Assembly (NCBI GenBank): GCA_023436495.1
Contig: JAEZIT010000089.1
Span: 1-21,471, forward strand
DNA length: 21,471 nt
Source of the DNA: Acidobacteriota bacterium
GTDB lineage: Bacteria > Acidobacteriota > Blastocatellia > Pyrinomonadales > Pyrinomonadaceae
Direction: 5' to 3'
In this document: in pieces, positions 6,573 to 14,881 of the stretch
Layout: the number at the start of each line of letters is the position of its first letter
Numbering within the stretch: position 1 is the first letter of the stretch
The notes under the pieces: model-generated
The model's input: the letters and a program-made list of their open reading frames with translations, nothing else
The model's database searches: none
What the model was told of the DNA's origin: nothing
Position numbers and translations under genes: made by a program

Positions 6573-7789
6573 GACCCGTGACGACGGCGAAGTTCCTCAA
6601 CCTGATCGAGGTACATCCGAATGTGCGCGTCCTCGTTCCAGAATTTCATGAACGCTTCGTGGCCTTTTTCGCCGAGTTCGCGGCGAATGGCGCTATTGGA
6701 TGCGAGTGTGTCGATCGCGTCGATAAGGCCGGCCCGGTCTCGATAAACAAAACCTCCGCCGCTGTCTTCAATAACCTCCGGCAGCGCACCCAGATCGTTT
6801 ACTATTACGGGCGTTCTCATTGAAAACGCCTCTATGATGATTATTCCAAACGTCTCATAGCAAATTGACGGCACGATCACCGCGACAGCCGATCTATATA
6901 ACTTGCGAAGTTCTTCCTGACTTAGGCGGCCTAGGAACCGGATATTATCGGCGCCGTTCGCCTGTTTTTCGAGTGCCCCACGGTACTCGCCATCGCCGGC
7001 TATGATTAGTTCAAATTCGCGTTTCTCTTTGAAAACCGGGATCAGGTTCTGGACGCCTTTGATCAACTCCAATCTGCCAACGAATAGAAAGAACGGCCGA
7101 GCCTGCTTGTCGGCGACCCATCCGCTGCCATTTTCCTGTGGCGTCGGCAGAAAATACGGCATATGGACCATCGGAAGGTCTAGCCCCGCTTCGCGATGTT
7201 TCCGGATCGTAAAACGGCTCGGCGACATGAAGCAATCGACGTTCTTTAGCTGACGCTCCATTTTGCTTCCGTATCGCCAAAGCTGCGGCGGGCGCCCGCC
7301 GGATATTTGACAGCGAAGACAACTGGGTTTTTGGCACACCTCGCGGCCGAATTTCCAGAACACGTGCATCGGGCAGATCAGCCAATGTTCGTGGGTGGTG
7401 TAAAGCTTCACGCCGCTGCCCCAGCCGAGAGCGCTCAGGCCGATGAGCGACATGTTGTGATAATGGATCACATCGTATTCGTTTGATTCAAGTGCATCAC
7501 GAAGTTTGGATTTAAAGAATGGAAACGCAGTTTGCTGAGTCAGCAACGGAGAAAGCGCGCCCACGCCGCTCCGCAGGCCGGTAACTTTCACGTTGGGATG
7601 ATTTGGAAATTCGGCAATGGGCTCGCTCTTGTTCAATAACAAGAATGAGTCCTCGCAATGGAATACATCGACCGAATGTCCGCGCTTGGCGAGCTCGTTG
7701 CTTAACCTGTAAATATGCATCCCGTCGCCGCCGAAATTGTACGGCGGGTAAAAGGTGCTAACCATACAGAATTTGAGGGGCTTGTCCAT
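6560..7789 (-). CDS. GT4-family glycosyltransferase
   Basis: 409 residues from the ATG at 7789; a TTG directly upstream at 7792 would add one residue. The N-terminal Rossmann half has MVSTFYPPYNFGGDG and LSNELAKRGHSVDVF, the acceptor-side glycine loop of GT4 enzymes. The C-terminal half has VGRLELIKGVQNL and the E-x7-E element (E312 and E320 in ETFGIIIIE) that holds the nucleotide-sugar donor. A cluster C139, C152, C157, C160 in the acceptor half recalls a GT4 subgroup with a CxxC-like insert. GT4 enzymes are retaining transferases that act on the cytoplasmic side; sugar and acceptor cannot be told from sequence. It is the last gene of the minus-strand cluster, four bases after the preceding GT4 gene, which implies coupled translation. 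Confidence 0.88.
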   Translation of the reverse strand: MDKPLKFCMVSTFYPPYNFGGDGMHIYRLSNELAKRGHSVDVFHCEDSFLLLNKSEPIAEFPNHPNVKVTGLRSGVGALSPLLTQQTAFPFFKSKLRDALESNEYDVIHYHNMSLIGLSALGWGSGVKLYTTHEHWLICPMHVFWKFGREVCQKPSCLRCQISGGRPPQLWRYGSKMERQLKNVDCFMSPSRFTIRKHREAGLDLPMVHMPYFLPTPQENGSGWVADKQARPFFLFVGRLELIKGVQNLIPVFKEKREFELIIAGDGEYRGALEKQANGADNIRFLGRLSQEELRKLYRSAVAVIVPSICYETFGIIIIEAFSMRTPVIVNDLGALPEVIEDSGGGFVYRDRAGLIDAIDTLASNSAIRRELGEKGHEAFMKFWNEDAHIRMYLDQVEELRRRHGSQRE

Positions 7790-7793
7790 CAAT

Positions 7794-8969
7794 TCAGGCG
7801 GCCATCTCTTCGAATATCTTCAGAGTGTCGGCCGCAGCGCGTTTCCAAGTGAATTCCTTTGATCGTTCGAGCCCAATCTTGCCGATAGAATTCCGCTCGT
7901 CATGATCTGTAAGAATCGCGGAAATGACTCGAGCCACGTCGGACGCATCCAGCGGATCGAAATAGCGGCCGGCTTCACCCAGAACTTCGGGAAGCGATCC
8001 GGTGCGGCTCGCGATCACGGGCGTGCCGCAGGCCATTGCTTCGATCGCGGGTAGGCCAAAACCTTCTTCAAGCGACGGAAATACCAGGACCGTGGCAGCG
8101 TTGTACAGCCGGACAAGATCGCTGTCGGGCACGAAGCCGGTAAAGATTATATTCTCGGGATCACGCATCGTTGCGATCTGTTCTTGCAATGCAGGATATG
8201 CGGAAAAGAATGGGTCGTCCTTATAATCTCCGACAAGAACGAGTTTTAACTTGGCGTTTTCTGGCTCCGAACGGACTTGATCGAACGCCGAGACCAATCG
8301 GGCGAGATTTTTGTGGGGGCTAATGCCGCCTACATATAGCAGAAATCGGTCGTGCTCGCCAATGCCATATTTCGATAGTATGCTGTGTGGCTTGCCATTA
8401 TTGTTCGCAGGGGCGAAATCCGGCCTGGCTGCCTCGCAAATGACGCTGATGAACGTCGGGGAAAGCCCAAAATATTCCGCAATCACTCGTCTTGAATATT
8501 CTGAAACCGTCAGGATCCTGTCGGCCTGTCGGACCGCTGCGTTTTGTTTTAGTTTCCAGAAGAACTTTGCTCGGCTATTCGGGAAGATCATTTCAGGGTG
8601 ACGGTCGGCGATCATATCGTGAACAGTCAGGAGGATCTTCGTTCGGTTAAGGATCGGGAAATAAGAGTAAACAGCCGGAAAAAAGAAGACATCCAGATCA
8701 TGCTTCGAAACCGCATTGGTCATGGCCCAAATGTCGCGGATCGATCGTCGACCGTCAGCTCCGGCGGCAAGCACCTGTGATGTTCGGGTTCTAGCCTTGA
8801 TCACGTCCACACGCTCAGGGAATTCGATTCGGTCGGCGGTCGTGTGATCCACGAAGAACTTGTAATGATTGTTCGTATCCTCTTGGAGTAAAGCAGTGAG
8901 CAGTTCGTGGGTGAATCTGCCAAATCCCCGTCTATTGCCGAAACAAGATGCATCCACGCCGATTCTCAT
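7794..8969 (-). CDS. GT4-family glycosyltransferase
   Basis: 391 residues from the ATG at 8969. The N-terminus MRIGVDASCFGNRRGFGRFT is the typical opening of GT4 transferases related to mannosyl and rhamnosyl transferases. VHDMIADRHPEMF-like spacing near 116-128 and LTVSEYSRR at 153-161 mark the acceptor domain. The donor domain shows LYVGGISPHKNL (211-222), GFVPDSDL and the E-x7-E motif (E302, E310) in SLEEGFGLPAIEAMACGTPVIAS. No membrane segment is evident, so it should act at the inner face of the membrane on a lipid-linked or soluble acceptor. It lies 61 bases after the small membrane protein gene and four bases before the second GT4, in a five-gene run. The specific linkage is not predictable here. 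Confidence 0.9.
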   Translation of the reverse strand: MRIGVDASCFGNRRGFGRFTHELLTALLQEDTNNHYKFFVDHTTADRIEFPERVDVIKARTRTSQVLAAGADGRRSIRDIWAMTNAVSKHDLDVFFFPAVYSYFPILNRTKILLTVHDMIADRHPEMIFPNSRAKFFWKLKQNAAVRQADRILTVSEYSRRVIAEYFGLSPTFISVICEAARPDFAPANNNGKPHSILSKYGIGEHDRFLLYVGGISPHKNLARLVSAFDQVRSEPENAKLKLVLVGDYKDDPFFSAYPALQEQIATMRDPENIIFTGFVPDSDLVRLYNAATVLVFPSLEEGFGLPAIEAMACGTPVIASRTGSLPEVLGEAGRYFDPLDASDVARVISAILTDHDERNSIGKIGLERSKEFTWKRAAADTLKIFEEMAA

Positions 8970-9030
8970 AAAATGCTGAGGTGGAAAGATTCGCGTCGGG
9001 TTGCTATACAGCGCGGGGACGGGAGCAAAC

Positions 9031-9402
9031 CTATTCCGATGATCTGATCTTAATGACGAGATTATAAAGCCAAGCGACTACCATTCCGCCTATGTAACCC
9101 AAAACGAACGCATACGCCGCGCCGACCAGGCTGCCAATAAATGTGACGGAATATCCGATAAAGAAGTTATCCAAAAGTCCAAGGTGTGGGCCAACGACCT
9201 CACCGCCTTTGAGTACAAGCCAGTTCGTGGCGGCGAATATTATCAATGCTCCGATCAATCCGAAGACAAACCCCATGACATGTACATTCAAACGCAGGAC
9301 CGCCTGGCGGATGAGGCGTTCTTCTGCATCGCGACTCTGGGGTTTCGTCATTTCTATCTGCTGCTGAAACGTCGGCGAGTTGGATTCGTAGTCAGTAGTC
9401 AT
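9031..9402 (-). CDS. Small membrane protein, paralogue of the 10915-11307 product
   Basis: 123 residues: a polar N-terminus of about 38 residues, a membrane span at about 41-64, a short loop with LKGGEVVGPHLGLL, and a second long hydrophobic region at about 84-116 (one or two spans). It aligns over its core with the product of 10915-11307; I count about 32 identities in 57 positions by eye. The shared signature is ATNxLxxKGG[ED]V[VI]GPxLxLL, then FIGYxVTFxGSL. The shape and the glycine-rich second span recall small proteins that automated pipelines label 'bacteriophage holin', but nothing phage-like surrounds it. It starts two bases after the FAD enzyme's stop codon and so is surely co-transcribed. 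The position suggests a membrane partner of glycan synthesis; the function is unknown. Confidence 0.8.
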   Translation of the reverse strand: MTTDYESNSPTFQQQIEMTKPQSRDAEERLIRQAVLRLNVHVMGFVFGLIGALIIFAATNWLVLKGGEVVGPHLGLLDNFFIGYSVTFIGSLVGAAYAFVLGYIGGMVVAWLYNLVIKIRSSE

Positions 9403-9404
9403 TT

Positions 9405-10901
9405 TCAGGCGATCCTCTTGGGTACCAGTGGTTGAGTAGAAGCCACGATCGATAGGTCGCGCGTGTCTGCATCGACCATCTCTTCGTGATACTCATTATC
9501 CACATTTACCCCCCAAACGTCATACCTTGCACCGAGAATGTTCTTTACGGACAACATTGCAGTCAGCATCGAATGATCCTGATTGTTATATTTGTGCATG
9601 CCGTTCCGTCCGACCAGATAAAGGTTTCCGAGCGATTCGACGTATTCCCGGATCGTATTGACCGCGTCGGCGTACACATCGTCGTATACGGGGTAGGCTT
9701 TCGGCATTCGCACGACAGCCCCGTCCTCGACGTCGTTGGGATCTACTAAGCCAAGAATACTCAGCTCTTTCGACCCCAATTCAACCAGGTCCTTGTCGGA
9801 CATAGTCCAGAGCCCGTCGCCTTCAAAACAAAAATATTCCAGCCCAAGGCAGGTCTTTGCCGGGTCGGGGACCATATAAGGACTCCAATTCTTAAAATTC
9901 TGTATGCGGCCCACCTTTACATCGGGATCGTGAATATAGATCCAGTTGTCCTGAAAAAGGTCCGCCTTGTTCACAACAAGAGAAACCGTCAGAAAATCGC
10001 GATACCCTAGCTTATTGGCCGCCTCGATCACCTCGTCCGGCGGCGCCGGCTTAAGTTTGTGCACCAATTCGCGGATGGGCATGCTGCTGATGAAATCGGT
10101 TCCGGGAACAGTTTCGCGTTTGCCATCGATATCAAGTTCTAGAGCGGCAACGCGGCCGTCCTCGCAAACGATCCCTTCGACGCTCGAACGCATCTTTAGC
10201 TCGCTGCCCTGCCCCTGTATCTTGTCTGCGACCGTTTCCCACATTTGCCCGGGGCCTTTTTCGGGATAGTCGAATGCGTCAATCAGCGTCTTGATCACTT
10301 CAGATTTCTGTGTGGGCTGGCTTGATAGCAGTGCATTCTTGATCGTTGATATCAGCGAAAGGCCTTTGATGCGCTGCGCCGCCCAGTCGGCAGAGATCTT
10401 ATCGCATGGAATGCCCCAAACCTTCTCTGTGTACGTCTTGAAAAATGTGTTATACAGGCGCTTACCGAACCGATTACTTATCCAATCTTCGAACGAGACC
10501 TCGCGTTTTGTTGGGAATACCTGGGCTTTCATATAGCTGGTCAGCATCATAAAGCTGTTCCAGATTCCCAAGCCCAGCAACGCATTTGCAGCCTTAAGCG
10601 GATAGAAGAAGAATTTCTTGTTGTAATAGATCCTGGATAGTCGTGAACGCCGCAGAAACTTCTCGTCCCCGAGCACCTCGCGCCACATATCGTCAACCGC
10701 CTTGACCTTGGTAAAGAATCGGTGACCGCCAATATCGAAAAGGTAGCCCTTATAGTTCACCGTGCGAGAGATACCGCCGATGACATCGTCTTTTTCAAGC
10801 ACGACGGATTCGACTCCTTCCTTACAGAGTTGGTAGGCAGCGGTCAGCCCGGCGGGGCCGGCCCCGATTATTACTACTTTCTTTTTTGTTTTATCGGTCA
10901 T
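9405..10901 (-). CDS. FAD-dependent oxidoreductase of the UDP-galactopyranose-mutase-like / protoporphyrinogen-oxidase-like group
   Basis: 498 residues from the ATG at 10901. An upstream ATG at 10937 is in frame but overlaps the previous gene and puts 12 extra residues before the nucleotide-binding fold. The dinucleotide-binding motif is VVIIGAGPAGLTAAYQL (glycines at 13, 15 and 18), with E36 to bind the ribose and GG at 42-43. GGHRFFTK near 58-65 and YTEKVWG at 157-163 correspond to segments conserved in UDP-galactopyranose mutases. LVGRNGMHKYNNQDHSM near residue 430 is the C-terminal flavin contact seen in that group. Such enzymes isomerise or oxidise nucleotide sugars in surface-glycan loci, but this subgroup has no firmly assigned reaction that I can recall. 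It sits between two paralogous small membrane protein genes (14-base and 2-base gaps) and upstream of two GT4 genes, which supports a role in glycan synthesis. Confidence 0.85.
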   Translation of the reverse strand: MTDKTKKKVVIIGAGPAGLTAAYQLCKEGVESVVLEKDDVIGGISRTVNYKGYLFDIGGHRFFTKVKAVDDMWREVLGDEKFLRRSRLSRIYYNKKFFFYPLKAANALLGLGIWNSFMMLTSYMKAQVFPTKREVSFEDWISNRFGKRLYNTFFKTYTEKVWGIPCDKISADWAAQRIKGLSLISTIKNALLSSQPTQKSEVIKTLIDAFDYPEKGPGQMWETVADKIQGQGSELKMRSSVEGIVCEDGRVAALELDIDGKRETVPGTDFISSMPIRELVHKLKPAPPDEVIEAANKLGYRDFLTVSLVVNKADLFQDNWIYIHDPDVKVGRIQNFKNWSPYMVPDPAKTCLGLEYFCFEGDGLWTMSDKDLVELGSKELSILGLVDPNDVEDGAVVRMPKAYPVYDDVYADAVNTIREYVESLGNLYLVGRNGMHKYNNQDHSMLTAMLSVKNILGARYDVWGVNVDNEYHEEMVDADTRDLSIVASTQPLVPKRIA

Positions 10902-10914
10902 CAGAGTTGTGAGG

Positions 10915-11307
10915 CTACGGGTTGTCGATAAAGTCATTGGCGGCGGTCAGATTGCTCTTCAGCCTCAGAACATGGAGGTAGATCGTAAATACCGAATTAC
11001 GAAGAAACGCAATCAGCCACCCGAGTATGAATCCGCTGATAAAACCGTAAACGAGTCCGATCAGGCTGCCCGAAAATGTGACGTCGTAACCGATGAAATA
11101 GTGACCGAGCAGCGAAAGGTTCGGTCCGATGACATCGCCGCCTTTGAATATCAAGACATTGGTGGCGAAAAAGATCGCCACGCCGAAGACTGCTCCAACG
11201 GATATCCCAAGCGCAGTCTTGTCGAGTTTTGCGAGCGATTGGATAATCAGCCTGTCCGCTTCACTCGGCATCGAACTGCCCGAATGACCTGCCGAACTTA
11301 CATGCAT
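10915..11307 (-). CDS. Small membrane protein, first gene of the glycan cluster
   Basis: 130 residues from the ATG at 11307, with GAGGAG five bases upstream as a clear ribosome binding site. A polar N-terminus of about 30 residues is followed by a span at about 33-55, the loop FKGGDVIGPNLSLL, a second hydrophobic region at about 72-101, and a C-terminal tail of about 28 residues that the paralogue at 9031-9402 lacks. The core sequence is shared with that paralogue, so one probably arose from the other by duplication, and the FAD enzyme gene now lies between them. It resembles two- or three-span proteins sometimes labelled holins. It could be a membrane anchor, small transporter subunit or lipid-carrier partner. 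No catalytic residue is evident. Confidence 0.78.
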   Translation of the reverse strand: MHVSSAGHSGSSMPSEADRLIIQSLAKLDKTALGISVGAVFGVAIFFATNVLIFKGGDVIGPNLSLLGHYFIGYDVTFSGSLIGLVYGFISGFILGWLIAFLRNSVFTIYLHVLRLKSNLTAANDFIDNP

Positions 11308-11312
11308 AAATG

Positions 11313-11318
11313 CTCCTC
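11313..11318 (-). promoter_or_regulatory. Strong ribosome binding site of the first gene in the minus-strand cluster
   Basis: On the minus strand GAGGAG stands five bases before the ATG at 11307. It fixes the start of the small membrane protein and is the best such site in the cluster. Confidence 0.6.
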
Positions 11319-11414
11319 AACGAGTTCCTTTTCGCGGAAGACCATGTTTTGGTCAAAATGTACAAACCGAGTTATTGGCAAATGTACTGTCGCACCGGCT
11401 CATTTACATCGGAT

Positions 11415-11431
11415 TAAACAACGGTTGTTTA
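11415..11431. promoter_or_regulatory. Perfect 8-1-8 palindrome upstream of the glycan cluster (candidate operator)
   Basis: TAAACAAC, a central G and GTTGTTTA form a perfect 17-base interrupted palindrome, 108 bases upstream of the ATG at 11307. On the minus strand the sequence TATAAA (11433-11428) overlaps its edge and could be a -10 element, though I see no good -35 at the right distance. The symmetry fits a dimeric repressor site. The palindrome is seen directly; its use is inferred. Confidence 0.45.
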
Positions 11432-11500
11432 TAGAACCTTTAGACTATTTTGGAGCGAAGCGTAGGAGAAAAGTGCGAGAACTGCAGATCGACGGACATA

Positions 11501-11543
11501 AGAAAGGCCGGAAACCTGATACGATGATCAAGTCTTCCGGCCT
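11501..11543 (-). terminator. Intrinsic terminator of the M16 peptidase gene
   Basis: On the minus strand GGCCGGAA (11542-11535) pairs with TTCCGGCC (11513-11506) and is followed by TTTCT. The loop of about 21 bases contains a further short stem (TGAT with ATCA). It lies about 25 bases after the stop codon at 11568 and separates the peptidase gene from the glycan cluster. Confidence 0.75.
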
Positions 11544-11567
11544 AGTAAGTTGTTCTGTATCAATTAA

Positions 11568-14351
11568 TTACTTTGACACAGGCTTTCCTTCTGCGTCGAG
11601 GATCACGACCTCACCCAGATTCAGCTCGCGAATTCCCTGCTCGATCTGAGAAAGGTCTCCGACAAGAAGGATCGAAGTGTTGGGGACCGCTGCATATCTT
11701 GCCGCGACAGCATTGACGCCGGCTAGGTCAAGCTTTCCGATCTCATCCGTCTCTGCTTGCAGTGAAGTCATCGGCAATCCGGCGGACCAAAGATCTATTA
11801 TTTGCCCCGCAACACGTTCATACGCCTCAAACTGCTGAGCATAGCCGCGGATCTTTGCGAGTCGTGCTTTCGTGAATTCAACATCGGTGATAGGTTTCTC
11901 GCCGGCAATATACTTCAACTCTTTCATGAATTCTACTGCCGATTCCTTGGTCTTATTTGTCTGAACGCCGCCTGAGGCGATCCACATCCCACCTTTCGAC
12001 ATATGTTGGGGAAAAGCAAATACGCCGTAGGAATACCCTTTATCTTCGCGTAGATTTAGGTTCAGACGCGTGCCGAATCCGCCGCCGTACACCGCGTTGG
12101 CCAATGCCAATGGGTAATAATCCAGCGACTTTCTTTCTGGTGCGTTTAGGACATGAGCGATCACCGTTTGCGCGGCTCCGGGTTTGTCAACCAAATAAAC
12201 TTTGCCGTTCGGCATCCGTTCAGCTTTTGGAACATTCACCGCCGGAGCAGCTCCGCCGGCCCAGCTGCCAAACCTCTGTTTTGCAATGTTCGCCGCTTCT
12301 GCCAAAGTAATATCCCCGACAAAGACCAGCGCGGAACTTGCCGGTTTCCAATTTGCTTTGTGAAATGCGACCAAATCTTCCCGGGTGATCGAATTGACGG
12401 TTTCCGGAAGCCCCCCGGACGGACGCCCATAAGGGTGTTGCGGCCCGAATGCGATCATTGATGCGACCCGATTCGCGATACTGTTCGGATTATTTGCCGC
12501 CTGTGCCAAGCCGTCAAGAACGAGTTTCTTTTCGCGGTCGAATTCAGCAGCTTCAAACGAAGGATTCAAAACAACGTCGCTCATCACTTCCATTGCCGGC
12601 CCGAGGTTCCTCTTCAGGACCTCCATACCCATTGAAGCACTTTCCTTCGAAACACCTCCGCCCAGTCCCGTTCCGAGATCACCGAGGAGTTCGTCGATCT
12701 GCAGTGCATTTCTCGTAGTCGTTCCTCGGCGCATAAGGCGGGTTGTCAGGCTTGCGAGGCCCGATTTTCCGGGAGCGTCGGCAATGCTGCCGGCACGCGT
12801 AGCAAGCGATACGGCAACCTTAGGAAGTTCAGGTTTTTCGACGACGAATATTTCCAGTCCGTTATCTAGCTTTGCGGACTTCACCTCCGGAGCCCTGAAA
12901 GGTTTGTCGCCGCCAAGCGAAGGTTCCTTTGTACGGTCCACCGCAACATCTGAGGCCTTGGTCGACTTTTCCGGATGAAACCGGACCAGAACCCGGTTCC
13001 TGGTGTTCAGATATTTATCGACGGCCGCCCTAACACTTTCGACCGTCGCATTCCGGTGCCGTGCGAGGTCTTCGTCAAACTTTCCGGGATCGCCGAGGAA
13101 TGTGCTGTACTGGTTCAAACGGTCGGATTTGCCGCCGAAGCCGCCGATCCGCTCAAGGCCTGAAATGAATCCGAATTCCCATTTTGTTTTAGCGCGTTCA
13201 AGCTCAGCGGCGGTCGGGCCGTCCTTCGCCAATCGTGCGATCTCGGCTCCTATTACGTCTTCAACCTCCTTCAAGCTGCTGCCCGGCCGCGCGGTCGCCC
13301 ACATTGCAAACCACCCGCTAAGCGGTTGGCCGCTCTGAAATCCTGTAACGTTCGAGGCAAGTTGGCGGTCGTAGAGCAATGCCTTGTTGAGTCTTGCAGA
13401 CAATCCATCGGTCAGAATAGCCGCTGCCAGTTCGAGCTCAGCATCACCTGCATCGAAATACGCCGGGGTGTGCCACGCAAAATACGTGCGCTCCTGCGGC
13501 ACGCGATCGCTGACCTCGACGATCTTTTCTCCATCCAGCCTCACAGCGGCCTTTGGCGGACGGCTGAGAGCCGGGCCCGGTGCGATCGTGCCGAAGTATT
13601 TTTCGACCCACTGTTTTGCCTGTGCCGGATCGAAATCGCCCGCGATCACGAGTGACATATTGTTCGGCGAATAGTAAGTGCGGAAAAATTCCTTGACGTC
13701 ATCAAGATTAGAAGCAGTTAGGTCTTCATGCTCACCGATAACGTCGGTATTGTAAGGATGCGCGGTGGGAAACAGATTCTGCAGCATCAATTTGAACGCG
13801 CGTCCGTATGGCTGGTTTTCCAAGCCCTGGCGGCGTTCGTTTTTGACCACCATTACCTGATTGTCAAATTTCGCTTTATCGACGACATCGGTCAGGGTAG
13901 CCAACCGGTCCGCTTCCAGCCACAAAAGATTCTCAAGATTTCCCGACGGCACCGTGGCAAAGTAATTTGTACGGTCCTGGTCGGTCGTACCGTTGACGCC
14001 GCCTTCCATGAGGTTGGCGCCGGCAGCTTCTACATACTCAAAGTATTCTTTGTTCGCGTTCTTCGAGCCCTGAAACATCATGTGTTCAAAAAGGTGGGCG
14101 AAGCCGCTTCGGCCGAGGCGTTCGTTTGCCGAACCGACGTGAAACCACTGATTTACGTGGACGACCGGCAATTTTCGATCGACATGCAAAATGACTCGCA
14201 AGCCGTTCGGCAGCGTATACGCTTCAAATTCGATCTTCGGCACCGCGCTGGCCGCCGGCGACTGCGCAGATACCGGGAAAGTAACGGCCGGCGATAAAAG
14301 TATGGTCAATACAAGGAAGAAAGTGAGAAGTTTAGTCAGTATTCCGCTCAT
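11568..14351 (-). CDS. Secreted two-domain M16 (insulinase/pitrilysin-type) zinc metallopeptidase
   Basis: 927 residues from the ATG at 14351, with AAAGGAG five bases upstream. Residues 1 to about 29 are a signal peptide (hydrophobic LLTFFLVLTILLSPAVTF, then PVSA before QS). The inverted zinc motif HxxEH is H86-L-F-E89-H90, and the third ligand is probably E172 in VVKNERRQ. NGTTDQDRTNYF (120-131) is typical of bacterial M16B members. The C-terminal half, from about residue 500, repeats the fold without the zinc motif and carries the Arg/Tyr substrate-side signature in LNLREDKGYSYG. Both halves in one chain should form a closed chamber that degrades peptides, here in the periplasm or outside. 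It has its own terminator and no evident tie to the glycan genes; turnover of exported proteins is a reasonable guess. Confidence 0.93.
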   Translation of the reverse strand: MSGILTKLLTFFLVLTILLSPAVTFPVSAQSPAASAVPKIEFEAYTLPNGLRVILHVDRKLPVVHVNQWFHVGSANERLGRSGFAHLFEHMMFQGSKNANKEYFEYVEAAGANLMEGGVNGTTDQDRTNYFATVPSGNLENLLWLEADRLATLTDVVDKAKFDNQVMVVKNERRQGLENQPYGRAFKLMLQNLFPTAHPYNTDVIGEHEDLTASNLDDVKEFFRTYYSPNNMSLVIAGDFDPAQAKQWVEKYFGTIAPGPALSRPPKAAVRLDGEKIVEVSDRVPQERTYFAWHTPAYFDAGDAELELAAAILTDGLSARLNKALLYDRQLASNVTGFQSGQPLSGWFAMWATARPGSSLKEVEDVIGAEIARLAKDGPTAAELERAKTKWEFGFISGLERIGGFGGKSDRLNQYSTFLGDPGKFDEDLARHRNATVESVRAAVDKYLNTRNRVLVRFHPEKSTKASDVAVDRTKEPSLGGDKPFRAPEVKSAKLDNGLEIFVVEKPELPKVAVSLATRAGSIADAPGKSGLASLTTRLMRRGTTTRNALQIDELLGDLGTGLGGGVSKESASMGMEVLKRNLGPAMEVMSDVVLNPSFEAAEFDREKKLVLDGLAQAANNPNSIANRVASMIAFGPQHPYGRPSGGLPETVNSITREDLVAFHKANWKPASSALVFVGDITLAEAANIAKQRFGSWAGGAAPAVNVPKAERMPNGKVYLVDKPGAAQTVIAHVLNAPERKSLDYYPLALANAVYGGGFGTRLNLNLREDKGYSYGVFAFPQHMSKGGMWIASGGVQTNKTKESAVEFMKELKYIAGEKPITDVEFTKARLAKIRGYAQQFEAYERVAGQIIDLWSAGLPMTSLQAETDEIGKLDLAGVNAVAARYAAVPNTSILLVGDLSQIEQGIRELNLGEVVILDAEGKPVSK

Positions 14352-14488
14352 AAAAGCTCCTTTGTTTGGACAGAGTTTGATTTCCTAATTTTAGGGACTA
14401 AGGCTCTTACGGAATCACGCAAGCAAATGTTTCTGATAACGGATTCTGACAGGAAATGGTGAAGTGCGGCGGCACAGATAACCGGTGC

Positions 14489-14872
14489 TCAGTCCATCTG
14501 ATAGGTTGCGATACTAGTAGGCGTTTCGAAACATCGAACCTTATAAACCTGAACGCGATCGTCGCCGATTCTGGTATTCAGATATTCCAGAAAGTAGCGC
14601 GCAAGGTTCTCTGCGGACGGATTTAGTTCTTCGTCAAAGGGGGGCAATTCGTTTAGGTTCCGATGATCGAGATATTTTACGATTTCATCAGCGGCATCTT
14701 TAAGATCGCCAAAATCAATAAGAAGGCCAATATTGTTTAGTTCTTCCCCGCGTGCGTAGATCTCGATCTTATAATTGTGACCGTGCAGGTTCTCGCATTT
14801 ACCCTTATATCCGCGGAGCTGGTGAGCGCTCGAAAAGTTCCTCTCGACCATTACTTCGTAAAAAGACGCCAT
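14489..14872 (-). CDS. queD: 6-carboxy-5,6,7,8-tetrahydropterin synthase (QueD/PTPS family)
   Basis: 127 residues from the ATG at 14872, the usual family length; the frame is open further upstream to an ATG at 14947. Zinc ligands are H17 (SSAHQL) and H30 and H32 within the QueD signature CxxxHGH (C26-ENL-HGH). The C26 spacing fits QueD rather than animal pyruvoyl-tetrahydropterin synthase. LDHRNLNE (68-75) supplies the Asp/His pair, and E116 in FETPTS is the conserved pterin-binding Glu. The enzyme converts 7,8-dihydroneopterin triphosphate to 6-carboxytetrahydropterin in the cytoplasm, the second step to preQ0 and queuosine. No other queuosine gene is in the window. A TTG at 14878 has a better-spaced Shine-Dalgarno, so the start is uncertain by two codons. 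Confidence 0.9.
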   Translation of the reverse strand: MASFYEVMVERNFSSAHQLRGYKGKCENLHGHNYKIEIYARGEELNNIGLLIDFGDLKDAADEIVKYLDHRNLNELPPFDEELNPSAENLARYFLEYLNTRIGDDRVQVYKVRCFETPTSIATYQMD

Positions 14873-14881
14873 ATTCAACGA

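Noticed and set aside
9031..11307. Phage lysis (holin) cassette
   Set aside because: The small membrane proteins resemble holins in size, but there is no endolysin, spanin or other phage gene; the neighbours are glycan enzymes.
10909..11649. 246-codon plus-strand open frame spanning the gap before the M16 gene
   Set aside because: It runs antisense through the small membrane protein, the operator palindrome and the M16 terminator, and has a strongly charged, family-less translation.
13728..14297. 189-codon plus-strand open frame
   Set aside because: It lies opposite the M16 zinc-site region, which is certain coding sequence on the minus strand.
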